A stretch of DNA of 64,000 nucleotides from a virus. The stretch is taken from positions 59,363 through 123,362 of IMG/VR virus record IMGVR_UViG_3300037336_000053; one strand, given 5' to 3'. The notes under the pieces are model-generated. The model had not been told where the DNA came from. It was given only the letters and a program-made list of their open reading frames with translations, and made no database searches. The position numbers and the translations under genes were made by a program. Every line of letters starts with the position of its first letter. Positions within the stretch are counted from its first letter, which is position 1. Below, one piece after another: positions 26,501 through 34,498 of this stretch.

Positions 26501-29500
26501 GTTGTGCCACCAATTGATTCAAATTCTATTTTGTCACTGTTACTTAACCCGTGACTTGCACTTGTAACTACCACTGGAGTTGCACTGGTTATACCAGTAA
26601 TATCACCGGTAGTAATTGGATTATACTCAATTACTTGTAATGTTCTACCGCCATATGCAAAAACCATACCACCATTATATCCAAGGTCTCCTGGATTTAA
26701 TATTGTTTGATTTGATGCATCTGTCGCATCTTGAACAATTCGTGTAGCATTTATTGAAGTTAACTTCTCAACTGCAAGATACGTATCAGATACTGCGTTA
26801 CCAAGTGTGCCACCGCCGGCTGGAGCAGCAGTACTAATGTTTATATAATTGATAGTAGCAACAACATAACTATAATCAATGTCAAATGTAGCTTTAATTT
26901 GATTAGCATCTAAGTCTTGATTTTGATCATCTTTTGTAGTAAAACCTGTACTTCTATAGGTAACAGTATCGCTTTCATCAAAGTTAATAGCAGTACTTGG
27001 ACGTGAAGTAATGTCACTAGTATCTACATTACCAAGTATAACATTTTCTCCGTGTCTATATTCAAATATAGAACTGTGACTTAGTCCGTCTTGCAAGTCT
27101 GGATAGAAATCTGTATTTGATCCTGCTTCTTGAACAGTGAGTCTATAAACTTCATTACTAAATTGTCCTGGCGTAGCAGTGTATACTAACAGTACTGGAA
27201 TAGTTAAGTCGTTAGTTACATCTACTCCGCCGATATTAGCACCTGATATTGTTATTGTGTCTCCAATATTATATCCTTCACCTACATTAGTTACAGTAAA
27301 TACTGGAGTTCCTGATGTTACTGTAATAGCAAACACTGCACCTGCACCACTACCACTTGTTGACTTTTGTGCAACAAGAGTATACACACCGTTGGGCCCA
27401 GGAGTACCAGTAATACTTGAATTATCAACAGATTCAATACCAGTAACTACAACTGCTCCGCCTACTCCAGTAGTACCGCTGTTAGTAGGGTCTGATAAGT
27501 TTTGTATATTAGTAATTCTATAGTTTAATGCACCTACAATTCCGCCATGATTGATGTATACAAACGCATTTTTCATTGGTGCTTCTTTAAAGTCATAGAC
27601 AGTAATTGCAGTATCTCCTGATGCGTTAGTATATCCGCCATATGTAAATGCTTTAACAGGTTGCACCATATTTCTTGCAATAGTAACCTGATCTGGAATT
27701 TCGTTTGGATCAGCACCCTCTGCAACTAAACCAAAGTTACCATAACCATTTGAACCGTTGAGCGAACGTATTTCTGAACCGTTTGCAGCATAATATGCAA
27801 CATGGCAATAGTATGTAAACATACTAACCATCTCAGAAAACGCACCGTTATTAGTTACAAGTCCGTATGCTAAGTCGTTAATTTGTGTAAAGTCGTTACC
27901 GAGTATACTTCTGTTACCTGCACTTTGTAAGAATATGTCTTGTATAACATCATCTTGATCGTGGCCTACATCACCTATATCATCGGCACCTACAAAGTTC
28001 CAACCGTTACCACTATTTGAACCTGGATCAAGATATATAACTGCTCTACCTAAGGCACTGTCATAGTTTGATATAGCGTTAACTTGGTAACGCTGGCCTT
28101 TGTAGTAGAACGGCGCAGGCAGTTCGGGTAATCTTAATTTAAGGCCTTGTGCTTGGCCACCAACATCTTGACTTTCAACATACAGAGTTAATGCATTTAG
28201 TCCTATTGAACCGTTTGCATCGGTATAGCTGCCTGAACTTTGTTGTACACGCATTGGTATATTACCAGCAAACGCATCAACATACATACCACCACGGAAT
28301 GCTTTCTTATTTTCACTTCTTGAGAAACTTGATGCTGTTTGGATATATGGAGATTTAGTTAGAATTTGACCTTCTGGATCAAGGACACACATAAATCCGC
28401 CGTGACCTTGTACAGTAACATTTCTAATAATAGTTGCGTCATCCATCAAGAACACATCCATCTCGTCATTTCGCTTAGGTGGATTATAATTTACATCAAA
28501 TGCAAATACAACTACGTTAACTAGCTCGCCAACTACACTAACACTACTAATAACTGGTGCCCACAGCAGTGTATTTGTTAATTGTCCAAATGTTGCACTT
28601 AGATTATCAGTATTTTCGTCGCCGGCTACTGATTTGTGAGTTCTTAATGCTCTGTAATATAGCGTTCCTTTTTTAACAAATGCTCCTTGCAGGTAGCTAA
28701 CACCTGCAGCCCAATCTGGTTCAGCTTTTCCTAAACTTATATCTGGATCATAATCTGTGCCTAGATTCTTTGTAGGAGCAACTCCTATAAGTAGTTGCGC
28801 AGTAAGTGTTGATATGTAATTAATCGCTGCTGCTGTTTCAATTTCTTGACCTGCAAACCCTGAACTTACATATCCTGACCAATATTGACCTTGATTTTCA
28901 AGAGCAAATTCTTTACCGCCCTTTAATAGGTCTTTAACAATACCGTCTACAATATATCCAGTATCTCTACGACAGGTTGTTTCGTTATAAACCAGCGAAG
29001 GATACGTAGTTTCAATAAAATAAATTACCTCATCTTGTATAAATTCTTTGTTACTTTTGACAATTTCACTAGCAGCAAGATATTTTCCTAGATTAGTAAA
29101 TGTCGGTCCGACATTTGATGGCTTAGTATTATCAGTAAGGTAGTGTCGACCAAAATAACCTTGTGTTGCACCAGTTTGGTTAACAAATGGTGTGCCGGTT
29201 GTTGTTACAGTTAATCCGTCAAATGTTGCATCTCTATAAAAATATGTATCAGCATACACACTTTGAGACTGTCTGCGCTTCGGACGAATAATTACTCGTC
29301 TAAATTCGTCACCTTTTAGTGATATGTTTTTACTAATTCTGATCGGAAAGTCTTCTTCGTAAATACCTGTTTCAACTCTGATAAGAACCTGTTTAGCTTT
29401 AACATAATTACCTAATTCAATTTCTTCACCTGTTTCAAACTCTATAGGTGATAATAATTGCATAAAGAAGGTAGTTGAGGCAGTATCTTGTGTATACGTA

Positions 29501-31668
29501 ACAATACGTCCAATTGCTGCTGTGCGTTTACCTCTTAACACTTTACCAGGTATAGCATCAACATTGCCGGTTGATGTTTGATCTAATTCACCAGCAGTAC
29601 TATTTGTAAGTTCAAGAGCATATCTATTACCAAATGCAACGTCTGCCGCTGTAGGTGAGTCAATACCATTAGTAATGATATTTCTTAACAATCCTACATT
29701 TGCAGTAATTGATGCTGCTCCGTTTGGCTCAGCTCCGCCAGCACTGCCATCCCATACAGTTGTTTGACTTATGTCTTGTGCAAATTTAGTTTGATATCTC
29801 AGTCCAATATTACCACTTACAAACGGAGTATATGCACTATTATCAAAGTTAGTTATTAGGTTAAAGTCTGCATACAATTCAAAACTACTCGCATCAACAA
29901 CTTTTACATATGCAAATTCACCTTCAATTTCTGTCATGCCTGAGATAGTATCAAACACTACAATATTTCCATCTTGTAATCCGTGATTAGTAGTAGTAGT
30001 AACTAGTGAAGGAACATCTCCAGCCTTGCGAACTATGCTTTGTATAGTCTTTTGATTGTACAATGTATTTTGTAGAATAGAACTAGTAATTAGTGTTCCC
30101 AGGAATGCAAAACTATCACTAGTTTGTTCTAATTGTGAACTAACAGCAATTCTACCACTTACACTTGAGTAGTAGCGCTCAGCCGCTGTCCTTGATAGAT
30201 AGTTAGCGTTGTTACCACGTTCAGCATCAATTCTAAGACTATCAATAATTAGCCCTAAATCTCTTTCGCATGTAGCAACAGTATAAACAAAATTTGGATA
30301 AGTGTAAGCAAGATATCCAGATACTTCTGAAATTAGATATTTTTTGTTTAGTCTTAGCGTTGCACTTGTAATTATATTTACACCGTTTTCCACACCTGAA
30401 CTAATTGTTACAGCAGGAGTAGTGAATGCCGAATGTGTTAATGTTTGGAAATATGGTCCAGGTTCTTCTGGTGCAGTTCTAATTAATTCTGCTGCTTTAC
30501 GTGCAGCGGCATTAATAGTTCTAAATGCATATGTTGACGATGTACCTTCTTTACCATTGGGAACACCTTGCATAGTATCATCACCAATGGTACTAACATT
30601 TAATACTTCTGGACTTGAGTATGCAGTGTTATCTACATAATACTTTGTTGCTGCTTGTAGGTCTTCTGGACCATTGGGCGCACCATCACCGGCTAAGTCG
30701 CCCGGATGATCATGTAAAAACAACGCCCCGGTCATAGTATCACCTTGACGTCTAGTGATACTAGTTCTAGGCATTGCAATATCTGCTAAGAAGTTTCCTG
30801 TTAGCGTAACATCGTACCCTGCATCTACAACTGTGTGTAAATCACTTACTGCAATAGTTCCTGATATACTGAGTTTGTTAGTTGCAGCTTCTAACGTACT
30901 TTCTGTAGAAGCTTGCTCTGCTGTAGCATATAGAGCAAGTTGATCATCATTTACATAACGTATGTAGTAAGTTACACCGCTTGTGAGATTGTTAGGATCA
31001 GTATTTTCTGCATTAAAAATAAACCCAGTACCGTTAGCACCACTATCATAACCGTGACCTGATATAAACAGGTTTCCGTCTATGTAGTTTGTAATTGTTA
31101 ATGTATATTGTGTATTTGTTGCTGGCTCTGCTGCAACACGCACAGGCAAGCCACTAGTGATATAACGTCTATCTGCGTAACCTTTAGTAATAACTAAATC
31201 ATCAATAGTGTAATTAGTAGTTCTTCCTAGTTGCGAATTAAGTGCAGTTGCAGCACTTTCTGAAACAGCAACACCGCCGATAGCAAAGTTTGCAGCTGAA
31301 AGATGATTGCCTAGTGTAGGATTAACGTTGTCATCAACAAGAGCACTAAATGTTGTTGATAATATAATTTTTCCTGGAACACTAACTACATCAACTGCGA
31401 TACTATCAGTTGCATTTACATCAAGGTCGCTGTTACTACCAATAGTACTGTATACAATTCCAGTACCTGCACTATTTGTTGTGATAATTTGCCCTGATTC
31501 AATAGTGTTTGGAGTATCACCTAGTGTAGTAAATCCAATCTGGCCACCTTGACCAAATACTGCGTAAATCTCTTGGAAGTTTTCATTTACTTTGCGAAAC
31601 GACTCACGAATACTATCGCCTGTGCCGTCATTACCTTCTACACCAATGTTTACATCTTGTTTTGCCAT
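23575..31668 (-). CDS. Giant tail-fibre/adhesin protein, 2,697 residues
   Basis: The largest gene in the window. It begins with the GNDGTGDSIRESF and KVNENFQEIY module shared with the 21983-22684 protein. A region near residues 310-400 (RRQGDTMTGALFLHDHPG, TKYYVDN) and several later ATKDYV repeats are typical of fibre proteins. The middle has parallel-beta-like stretches (SGNIPMRVQQSSG, RNVTVQGHGG). The last 130 residues (YADLAEYYEGD, GTVLVFGGDKEVT, VPVNVIGTVAKGDMLV) form a compact C-terminal domain common on T4-like marine phage fibres. It is likely a host-recognition or tail structural protein with a late element upstream. Confidence 0.88.
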   Translation of the reverse strand: MAKQDVNIGVEGNDGTGDSIRESFRKVNENFQEIYAVFGQGGQIGFTTLGDTPNTIESGQIITTNSAGTGIVYSTIGSNSDLDVNATDSIAVDVVSVPGKIILSTTFSALVDDNVNPTLGNHLSAANFAIGGVAVSESAATALNSQLGRTTNYTIDDLVITKGYADRRYITSGLPVRVAAEPATNTQYTLTITNYIDGNLFISGHGYDSGANGTGFIFNAENTDPNNLTSGVTYYIRYVNDDQLALYATAEQASTESTLEAATNKLSISGTIAVSDLHTVVDAGYDVTLTGNFLADIAMPRTSITRRQGDTMTGALFLHDHPGDLAGDGAPNGPEDLQAATKYYVDNTAYSSPEVLNVSTIGDDTMQGVPNGKEGTSSTYAFRTINAAARKAAELIRTAPEEPGPYFQTLTHSAFTTPAVTISSGVENGVNIITSATLRLNKKYLISEVSGYLAYTYPNFVYTVATCERDLGLIIDSLRIDAERGNNANYLSRTAAERYYSSVSGRIAVSSQLEQTSDSFAFLGTLITSSILQNTLYNQKTIQSIVRKAGDVPSLVTTTTNHGLQDGNIVVFDTISGMTEIEGEFAYVKVVDASSFELYADFNLITNFDNSAYTPFVSGNIGLRYQTKFAQDISQTTVWDGSAGGAEPNGAASITANVGLLRNIITNGIDSPTAADVAFGNRYALELTNSTAGELDQTSTGNVDAIPGKVLRGKRTAAIGRIVTYTQDTASTTFFMQLLSPIEFETGEEIELGNYVKAKQVLIRVETGIYEEDFPIRISKNISLKGDEFRRVIIRPKRRQSQSVYADTYFYRDATFDGLTVTTTGTPFVNQTGATQGYFGRHYLTDNTKPSNVGPTFTNLGKYLAASEIVKSNKEFIQDEVIYFIETTYPSLVYNETTCRRDTGYIVDGIVKDLLKGGKEFALENQGQYWSGYVSSGFAGQEIETAAAINYISTLTAQLLIGVAPTKNLGTDYDPDISLGKAEPDWAAGVSYLQGAFVKKGTLYYRALRTHKSVAGDENTDNLSATFGQLTNTLLWAPVISSVSVVGELVNVVVFAFDVNYNPPKRNDEMDVFLMDDATIIRNVTVQGHGGFMCVLDPEGQILTKSPYIQTASSFSRSENKKAFRGGMYVDAFAGNIPMRVQQSSGSYTDANGSIGLNALTLYVESQDVGGQAQGLKLRLPELPAPFYYKGQRYQVNAISNYDSALGRAVIYLDPGSNSGNGWNFVGADDIGDVGHDQDDVIQDIFLQSAGNRSILGNDFTQINDLAYGLVTNNGAFSEMVSMFTYYCHVAYYAANGSEIRSLNGSNGYGNFGLVAEGADPNEIPDQVTIARNMVQPVKAFTYGGYTNASGDTAITVYDFKEAPMKNAFVYINHGGIVGALNYRITNIQNLSDPTNSGTTGVGGAVVVTGIESVDNSSITGTPGPNGVYTLVAQKSTSGSGAGAVFAITVTSGTPVFTVTNVGEGYNIGDTITISGANIGGVDVTNDLTIPVLLVYTATPGQFSNEVYRLTVQEAGSNTDFYPDLQDGLSHSSIFEYRHGENVILGNVDTSDITSRPSTAINFDESDTVTYRSTGFTTKDDQNQDLDANQIKATFDIDYSYVVATINYINISTAAPAGGGTLGNAVSDTYLAVEKLTSINATRIVQDATDASNQTILNPGDLGYNGGMVFAYGGRTLQVIEYNPITTGDITGITSATPVVVTSASHGLSNSDKIEFESIGGTTELNGNSYYVGNVTTNTFALFTDDVLSNPLDGTQFTAYTTGGRWIPTDSVWYINTQLVSSTDVNGSGAAGIRLVPVAERNIYCGLVAGSTAEITVAISLLRATGHDFTEIGTGGFNTSNYPNVLLGAPVGGAAAKAGAYTNEDNATSAQVWERRKGRVFFISSDNDGFFRVGKYFVVDQSTGSVTFAGDVGISRAASLGFKEGVTISEFSNDELFIDLSDTAVPTEKAVANYVSRRLGHNGSAQLTGTSRFAPGFLALDGSTPLEANLNANSKQIKNLLDPTDDNDATTKDYVVQAVSSYDELDDLRNVTIHAVAAGNVAKQLFVPTGKRRLLTDPETPGLFTVGGTITNGTAQGTVVALESRFDKVLNKNVRVITYTLTTASEFNTTASPINNGVVGSSGATTAVVLENPVDEFTNAVESTTSDINITVTRSSTNTEVNLQIEPQAIINSDVNDTAAIAQSKLAMSAATTRANATGIAQVDLGLASFDSANFEITSGWVGIKDQGVGFAELPEIATDTVIGRSAAGTGDPSAVAFSTVIDEGGGLADGDFASVIAYGSPRNDPGQVLVKTATGAYTTSEISYDNENTSIAKRDNTGRLQATAYVIGGTSTYEILAESSGTLSFKTPAQGVILTASGASKPQINTGGNIKVGDMAVAPTESTFQANSAYGSIGGGAGAETSAISSRWIYSSFIEAPGEKDAAGTGIGLGAGTGFAGGGADVITFVTGGTVYGKISSVGFTGAVVGNVTGNVTGNVTGNAGTITSQANSATITAASTNVGSTIVLRDASGNFGAGTITAALSGNATTASSTTTVTTGGSVTTTTLTTGAAATAGTITGNWSLTAGSRMQATYADLAEYYEGDREYAVGTVLVFGGDKEVTESTTHRTTRVAGVVSDQSAYIMNAGCPGIKTCVALQGRVPVNVIGTVAKGDMLVASSIPGYAVVDNDPKVGTVIGKAVGVKTDSDRGTVEAVVGRV

Positions 31669-31716
31669 TTTATGCTCCGTTAAATTGCTGGCTGAGCCAG
31701 TTTATCCATATGTATG

Positions 31717-31725
31717 TATTTATTA
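31717..31725 (-). promoter_or_regulatory. Late promoter element TAATAAATA for the giant fibre
   Basis: TAATAAATACATAC on the minus strand, about 50 bases before the ATG at 31668. Same core as the elements at 7685 and 32426. Confidence 0.5.
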
Positions 31726-31757
31726 TTTAATTTTATAATCTTAATGTAAATATAGTT

Positions 31758-32045
31758 ATGTTTATAAAAGAATTTAAAGAAGAAACTTGGCACATTCGTA
31801 AGAGCAAATTAGGAACAGAGCATCCTTATACTCGCATATGTACCTATGCTGTATTTAGGTGTGATAGTTGTGATATAGAATTTGTGCGTCCGAGAGGAAG
31901 TATGAATCCTAAGAGATTAAGTAATAACTACTTTCACGTATGTAATACCTGCGATAGTAAGAAATTTGCCCAAAGAAAGGGTGTAGAACGCAAGCAAGTT
32001 TGGAATATGAGTGCTAGCAGTTCTAGACCAATTGGGAAACTTTAG
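31758..32045 (+). CDS. Truncated relative of the HNH endonuclease (zinc-finger half only)
   Basis: A 95-residue plus-strand protein. YTRICTYAVFRCDSCDIEF followed by VCNTCDSKK lines up with YTRTKTLTHWKCDNCTIEF and YCKTC of the HNH endonuclease at 2905-3495. The HNH catalytic half is absent and the frame ends shortly after. It may be a remnant or a domesticated DNA-binding protein. Its stop overlaps the end of the convergent frameshifted gene by a few bases. Confidence 0.6.
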   Translation: MFIKEFKEETWHIRKSKLGTEHPYTRICTYAVFRCDSCDIEFVRPRGSMNPKRLSNNYFHVCNTCDSKKFAQRKGVERKQVWNMSASSSRPIGKL

Positions 32046-32202
32046 TCTTCTTTTTTCCAAAGAGTCCAAGCGCCGTAGCCAATAGCAGCATATGCTACTA
32101 AACTAGCAATTGGTTTAAAAATGCAATGCCGGCACCAATTAATATAGCACCGTCAAGTGTAGTACGTTCTTTAAGTCTAGCAGTAATCCATTTTTGTAAC
32201 AT
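32042..32202 (-). CDS. Small membrane protein apparently made by -1 frameshifting
   Basis: From the ATG at 32202 (AAGGAG 7 bases upstream) the zero frame gives MLQKWITARLKERTTLDGAI and stops after 34 residues. The sequence TTTAAAC (32113-32119) is in the X XXY YYZ register, and a -1 shift there continues into NPIASLVAYAAIGYGAWTLW-KKED and ends at 32042. The joined product of about 53 residues has an amphipathic N-terminus and two hydrophobic stretches, and looks more complete than the zero-frame product. A TGCTA/TAGCA stem lies just downstream. The alternative is a plain frameshift mutation or sequence error. Confidence 0.6.
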
Positions 32203-32215
32203 GTTATTCTCCTTG

Positions 32216-32404
32216 TTATTTCTTCAAGCCGTCTGTTGTTACGTTAGCAACAGTTTTCATAGATTTTAGCGGAACAGGTAACGATGTGTCTGGTTTTACT
32301 AGACTTCGAATAGGAGTAGCACGTTGACCTAGATCGTGTCGAATACCGACTATTTTATCAAGTACTAACTTTCCTGAATAACCCGAACTATTATTTCTTG
32401 CCAT
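32216..32404 (-). CDS. Small conserved protein, unknown
   Basis: A 62-residue basic protein from the ATG at 32404 (MARNNSSGYSGKLVLDKIVG), chosen because GGGAGA lies about 8-10 bases upstream of it; an ATG 15 bases earlier has no such site. No family recognised. It follows the late-type element at 32426 and is probably a minor virion or assembly protein. Confidence 0.5.
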   Translation of the reverse strand: MARNNSSGYSGKLVLDKIVGIRHDLGQRATPIRSLVKPDTSLPVPLKSMKTVANVTTDGLKK

Positions 32405-32425
32405 TTTTGTATCTCCCATTGCAAG

Positions 32426-32434
32426 TATTTATTA
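32426..32434 (-). promoter_or_regulatory. Late promoter element TAATAAATA
   Basis: TAATAAATACTTGCA on the minus strand, identical over 15 bases to the element before the lysis genes at 7685. Confidence 0.55.
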
Positions 32435-32460
32435 AATATTACTCCTAAGGAGAAAATATC

Positions 32461-32781
32461 ATGATTAATTGGATTAAAAATCTATTCACAGGAACTGTAG
32501 TTCCTACCCCAGTTGTTGAAGAGCCAGTTGTTGAAGAGCCAGTTGTTGAAGAGCCAGTTGTTGAAACTCTAGTTACCGAGACACCCTTGACCCCGCAAGC
32601 AGCTTGGCCGTTTCCAACTGACTCAGGGTTTATTGCAGTAGAAGGTATGGGCGTAATTAAAGTAGCTAAACCAAAAACAGCAGACGTAAAAAAAGCAGCA
32701 CCAAAGACTGCTTCTAAAAAACCTGCTGCAATTAAACCAACTGCGCCTAAAAAATCTAGACGTAGGCCTAAGAAGGTCTAA
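32461..32781 (+). CDS. Repeat protein with EEPVV repeats and basic H1-like tail
   Basis: A 106-residue plus-strand protein preceded by TAAGGAGAA. An N-terminal hydrophobic start (MINWIKNLFTG) leads into PVVEEPVVEEPVVEEPVVE, encoded by tandem 15-base DNA repeats. The C-terminal 40 residues are Lys/Ala/Pro-rich (KKAAPKTASKKPAAIKP, KKSRRRPKKV), like histone H1 or AlgP tails. It may bind nucleic acid or act as a flexible linker. The repeat number is likely to vary among relatives. Confidence 0.6.
   Translation: MINWIKNLFTGTVVPTPVVEEPVVEEPVVEEPVVETLVTETPLTPQAAWPFPTDSGFIAVEGMGVIKVAKPKTADVKKAAPKTASKKPAAIKPTAPKKSRRRPKKV
32517..32561 (+). repeat. Tandem 15-base repeats encoding VVEEP
   Basis: About three exact copies of GTTGTTGAAGAGCCA in tandem within the gene at 32461-32781. 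A partial fourth copy follows (GTTGTTGAAACTCTA). Confidence 0.8.
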
Positions 32782-33055
32782 TCATACCCTTTAACTGTTC
32801 AATTGCAGTTTCACAGCGAGTTAGCTTACGTTCTAGGACGGTTATAGCTGCTCGCTGTTTTCTTGACTGCTCTTCCAAACTCTGCACATAGCGTTGTGTA
32901 GGAATCTGTTGTTCCATACCATTCTCAGCTATCATAGTAAAGTGATCACCGCCTTGTGCTTTCAAGCCGCCGCTAACACGATTAGGATTCTTATCAGGTG
33001 ACTGTGTTAACGCTGATTGTGGCTTGCGCCCGTACATTTGATTTAAGTAGCTCAT
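32768..33055 (-). CDS. Coiled-coil protein, unknown
   Basis: A 95-residue protein. The N-terminal half is polar (MSYLNQMYGRKPQSALTQSP), and the C-terminal half is a coiled coil (LEEQSRKQRAAITVLERKLT) that ends MIRPS. Its end overlaps the convergent plus-strand gene by about 14 bases. No family recognised. Confidence 0.55.
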   Translation of the reverse strand: MSYLNQMYGRKPQSALTQSPDKNPNRVSGGLKAQGGDHFTMIAENGMEQQIPTQRYVQSLEEQSRKQRAAITVLERKLTRCETAIEQLKGMIRPS

Positions 33056-33062
33056 ATTTTAT

Positions 33063-33302
33063 TTACCTCTTTAATTCGTGTAACAGGAATTCTTTGGGAT
33101 CGCACCAGTAGGTTTCAAAACAGGCTTCTCCTGGCCCTGTTACCATACTTGTTACAACTTCACAACGTTTGAACCAAATATATTTCCCAGATAGATAACA
33201 CTGTCTAGGTAACAACGAGAGCTTCTGCTCTTGATGTATTCGTCTCTTGTTGAACATCCATTGATCGGGCAAGCCCATGCTTATTTTTTCTGGTATTGGC
33301 AT
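33063..33302 (-). CDS. Small conserved protein, paralogue of the protein at 10449-10673
   Basis: A 79-residue protein whose LPDQ start, aromatic core (GKYIWFKRCEV) and ending (DPKEFLLHELKR) mirror the protein at 10449-10673. Its first ~100 bases overlap the 3' end of uvdE in another frame, so uvdE's C-terminal tail is probably a by-product of the overlap. Function unknown. Confidence 0.55.
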   Translation of the reverse strand: MPIPEKISMGLPDQWMFNKRRIHQEQKLSLLPRQCYLSGKYIWFKRCEVVTSMVTGPGEACFETYWCDPKEFLLHELKR

Positions 33303-34320
33303 AGTTATATAACTCTATTGATGCTAAATTCTTAAATTTACTCTCCGCCATAATATCTGCGTATTCAAGGAACGATAACGCATACTCATTTACAAGAGGA
33401 TTAGGATATCTGTCGCTATGCGCTCGCAATTTAGCCTTCTTATGTCCTGCTTCTAATAGTGCTGGAAAGTTAGGCATAGTATCGTGTGCAAATCCCTCAG
33501 GTAGTGCAGTGTCTCTACTATACGAATAATGTATTGCAGGGCGTACACCTCTCCAAGAATCTACTATGCGTTTAAATCTATCGTCGGTTGGTGAAAGGTA
33601 CTCTCCTTCACGACACCACGTATGGTGTAAATCAAGTACAAGGGCACAATCGTTGACAAGTTCGAGGCTTGAATCAATGCCCCATTTGTTTTCGTCGTTT
33701 TCGATTGTGATGCAGTTTCTTGCTTCAGGTGAAAGTCGGCGTAACGCTTGTCGGATACCCTCGGGGCCTTTTCGACCGGAGATATGCACGTTGCATTTGA
33801 AATCTTGGAAGGTCTTGCCGTAGCCCATCCAGCGTACCATATCTGCATGATATTCAAACTCCTCTATACTCCGCTCTACTATGCCAGCGTCATCACTAGC
33901 AAGTACAGTAAACTGGCCAGGATGCATAGACAAACGTACATCAAGCCTACGAGCAGTCTCGCCCACCTTGGCAAACTCTCTTTCACAATAGGCCCTAACG
34001 TCTGGTAGTCTCCAATAGTACCGCCAATCCTGCTGAGTGTAAACAGGAAGACAATCGCTGCCGAGTCTAACCATTCTAAGACCTTCAGGTAAGCTACCAA
34101 CATATTCAATTAATCTCCCGTAAGCTGCAATGTTGTGTTGCATAATATCCCACAACCGTTGCTCTGCAACTTCTTTAGTTTGACGGTTAAGCCATTGTAC
34201 AGTAGTTGACTTAGTATTTAGTGGCCGCTGAATTTCTTCTAGAAGTTTTTTAGGTTGAGTTTGATCTGGGTGCATGTATTTGCATGCGAATCCTATACGT
34301 TTAATAGTCGAATTTGTCAT
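33205..34320 (-). CDS. uvdE: UV-damage endonuclease UvdE
   Basis: A 371-residue TIM-barrel endonuclease that nicks DNA 5' of UV lesions and other distortions, using metal ions. IGFACKYM at the start, RLSMHPGQF, CNVHISGRKG, ITIENDENKWG, LVLDLHHTWC and IHYSYSRD carry the conserved His/Glu/Asp ligands. The ATG at 34320 is preferred over an upstream in-frame codon because it gives the family's IGxxC start and overlaps the upstream gene by only 20 bases. In a sunlit marine phage it would repair UV damage without photoreactivation. Confidence 0.9.
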   Translation of the reverse strand: MTNSTIKRIGFACKYMHPDQTQPKKLLEEIQRPLNTKSTTVQWLNRQTKEVAEQRLWDIMQHNIAAYGRLIEYVGSLPEGLRMVRLGSDCLPVYTQQDWRYYWRLPDVRAYCEREFAKVGETARRLDVRLSMHPGQFTVLASDDAGIVERSIEEFEYHADMVRWMGYGKTFQDFKCNVHISGRKGPEGIRQALRRLSPEARNCITIENDENKWGIDSSLELVNDCALVLDLHHTWCREGEYLSPTDDRFKRIVDSWRGVRPAIHYSYSRDTALPEGFAHDTMPNFPALLEAGHKKAKLRAHSDRYPNPLVNEYALSFLEYADIMAESKFKNLASIELYNYANTRKNKHGLARSMDVQQETNTSRAEALVVT

Positions 34321-34498
34321 ATTTTTTGCCTTGTGCCTTAAGTTCTTGCCAATTAGTAGGATATCTATAATCACCGTTTAGCAAATGTGTGCCTGAATTG
34401 TGTAGTGCGTATTGCCAGCTTGCCCACCAACCGTATTTTGGGCTCAGCTTTTTATACCATCTTACAAATAGTATAACACGCTTTTTAATGTTTGTCAA
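34301..34498 (-). CDS. Small protein with TTG start, between fpr and uvdE
   Basis: A 65-residue Trp/Tyr-rich frame (SPKYGWWASWQYALHNSGTH, YPTNWQELKAQGKKYDKFDY). No ATG is available near the start; TTG at 34498 overlaps the fpr stop as TTGA, which suggests termination-reinitiation. The same TTGACA is also the -35 box of a sigma-70 promoter, so start codon and promoter share bases. Function unknown. Confidence 0.5.
   Translation of the reverse strand: MTNIKKRVILFVRWYKKLSPKYGWWASWQYALHNSGTHLLNGDYRYPTNWQELKAQGKKYDKFDY
34470..34498 (-). promoter_or_regulatory. Sigma-70 promoter upstream of uvdE
   Basis: TTGACA (34493-34498), 17-base spacer, TATACT (34470-34475) on the minus strand. It would allow uvdE to be expressed early and independently of the upstream operon. 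Confidence 0.8.

Noticed and set aside
18576-31668. Many long plus-strand open frames within the fibre genes
   Set aside because: They are antisense shadows caused by the low-complexity codon usage of fibre proteins; none has a ribosome-binding site or recognisable domain.
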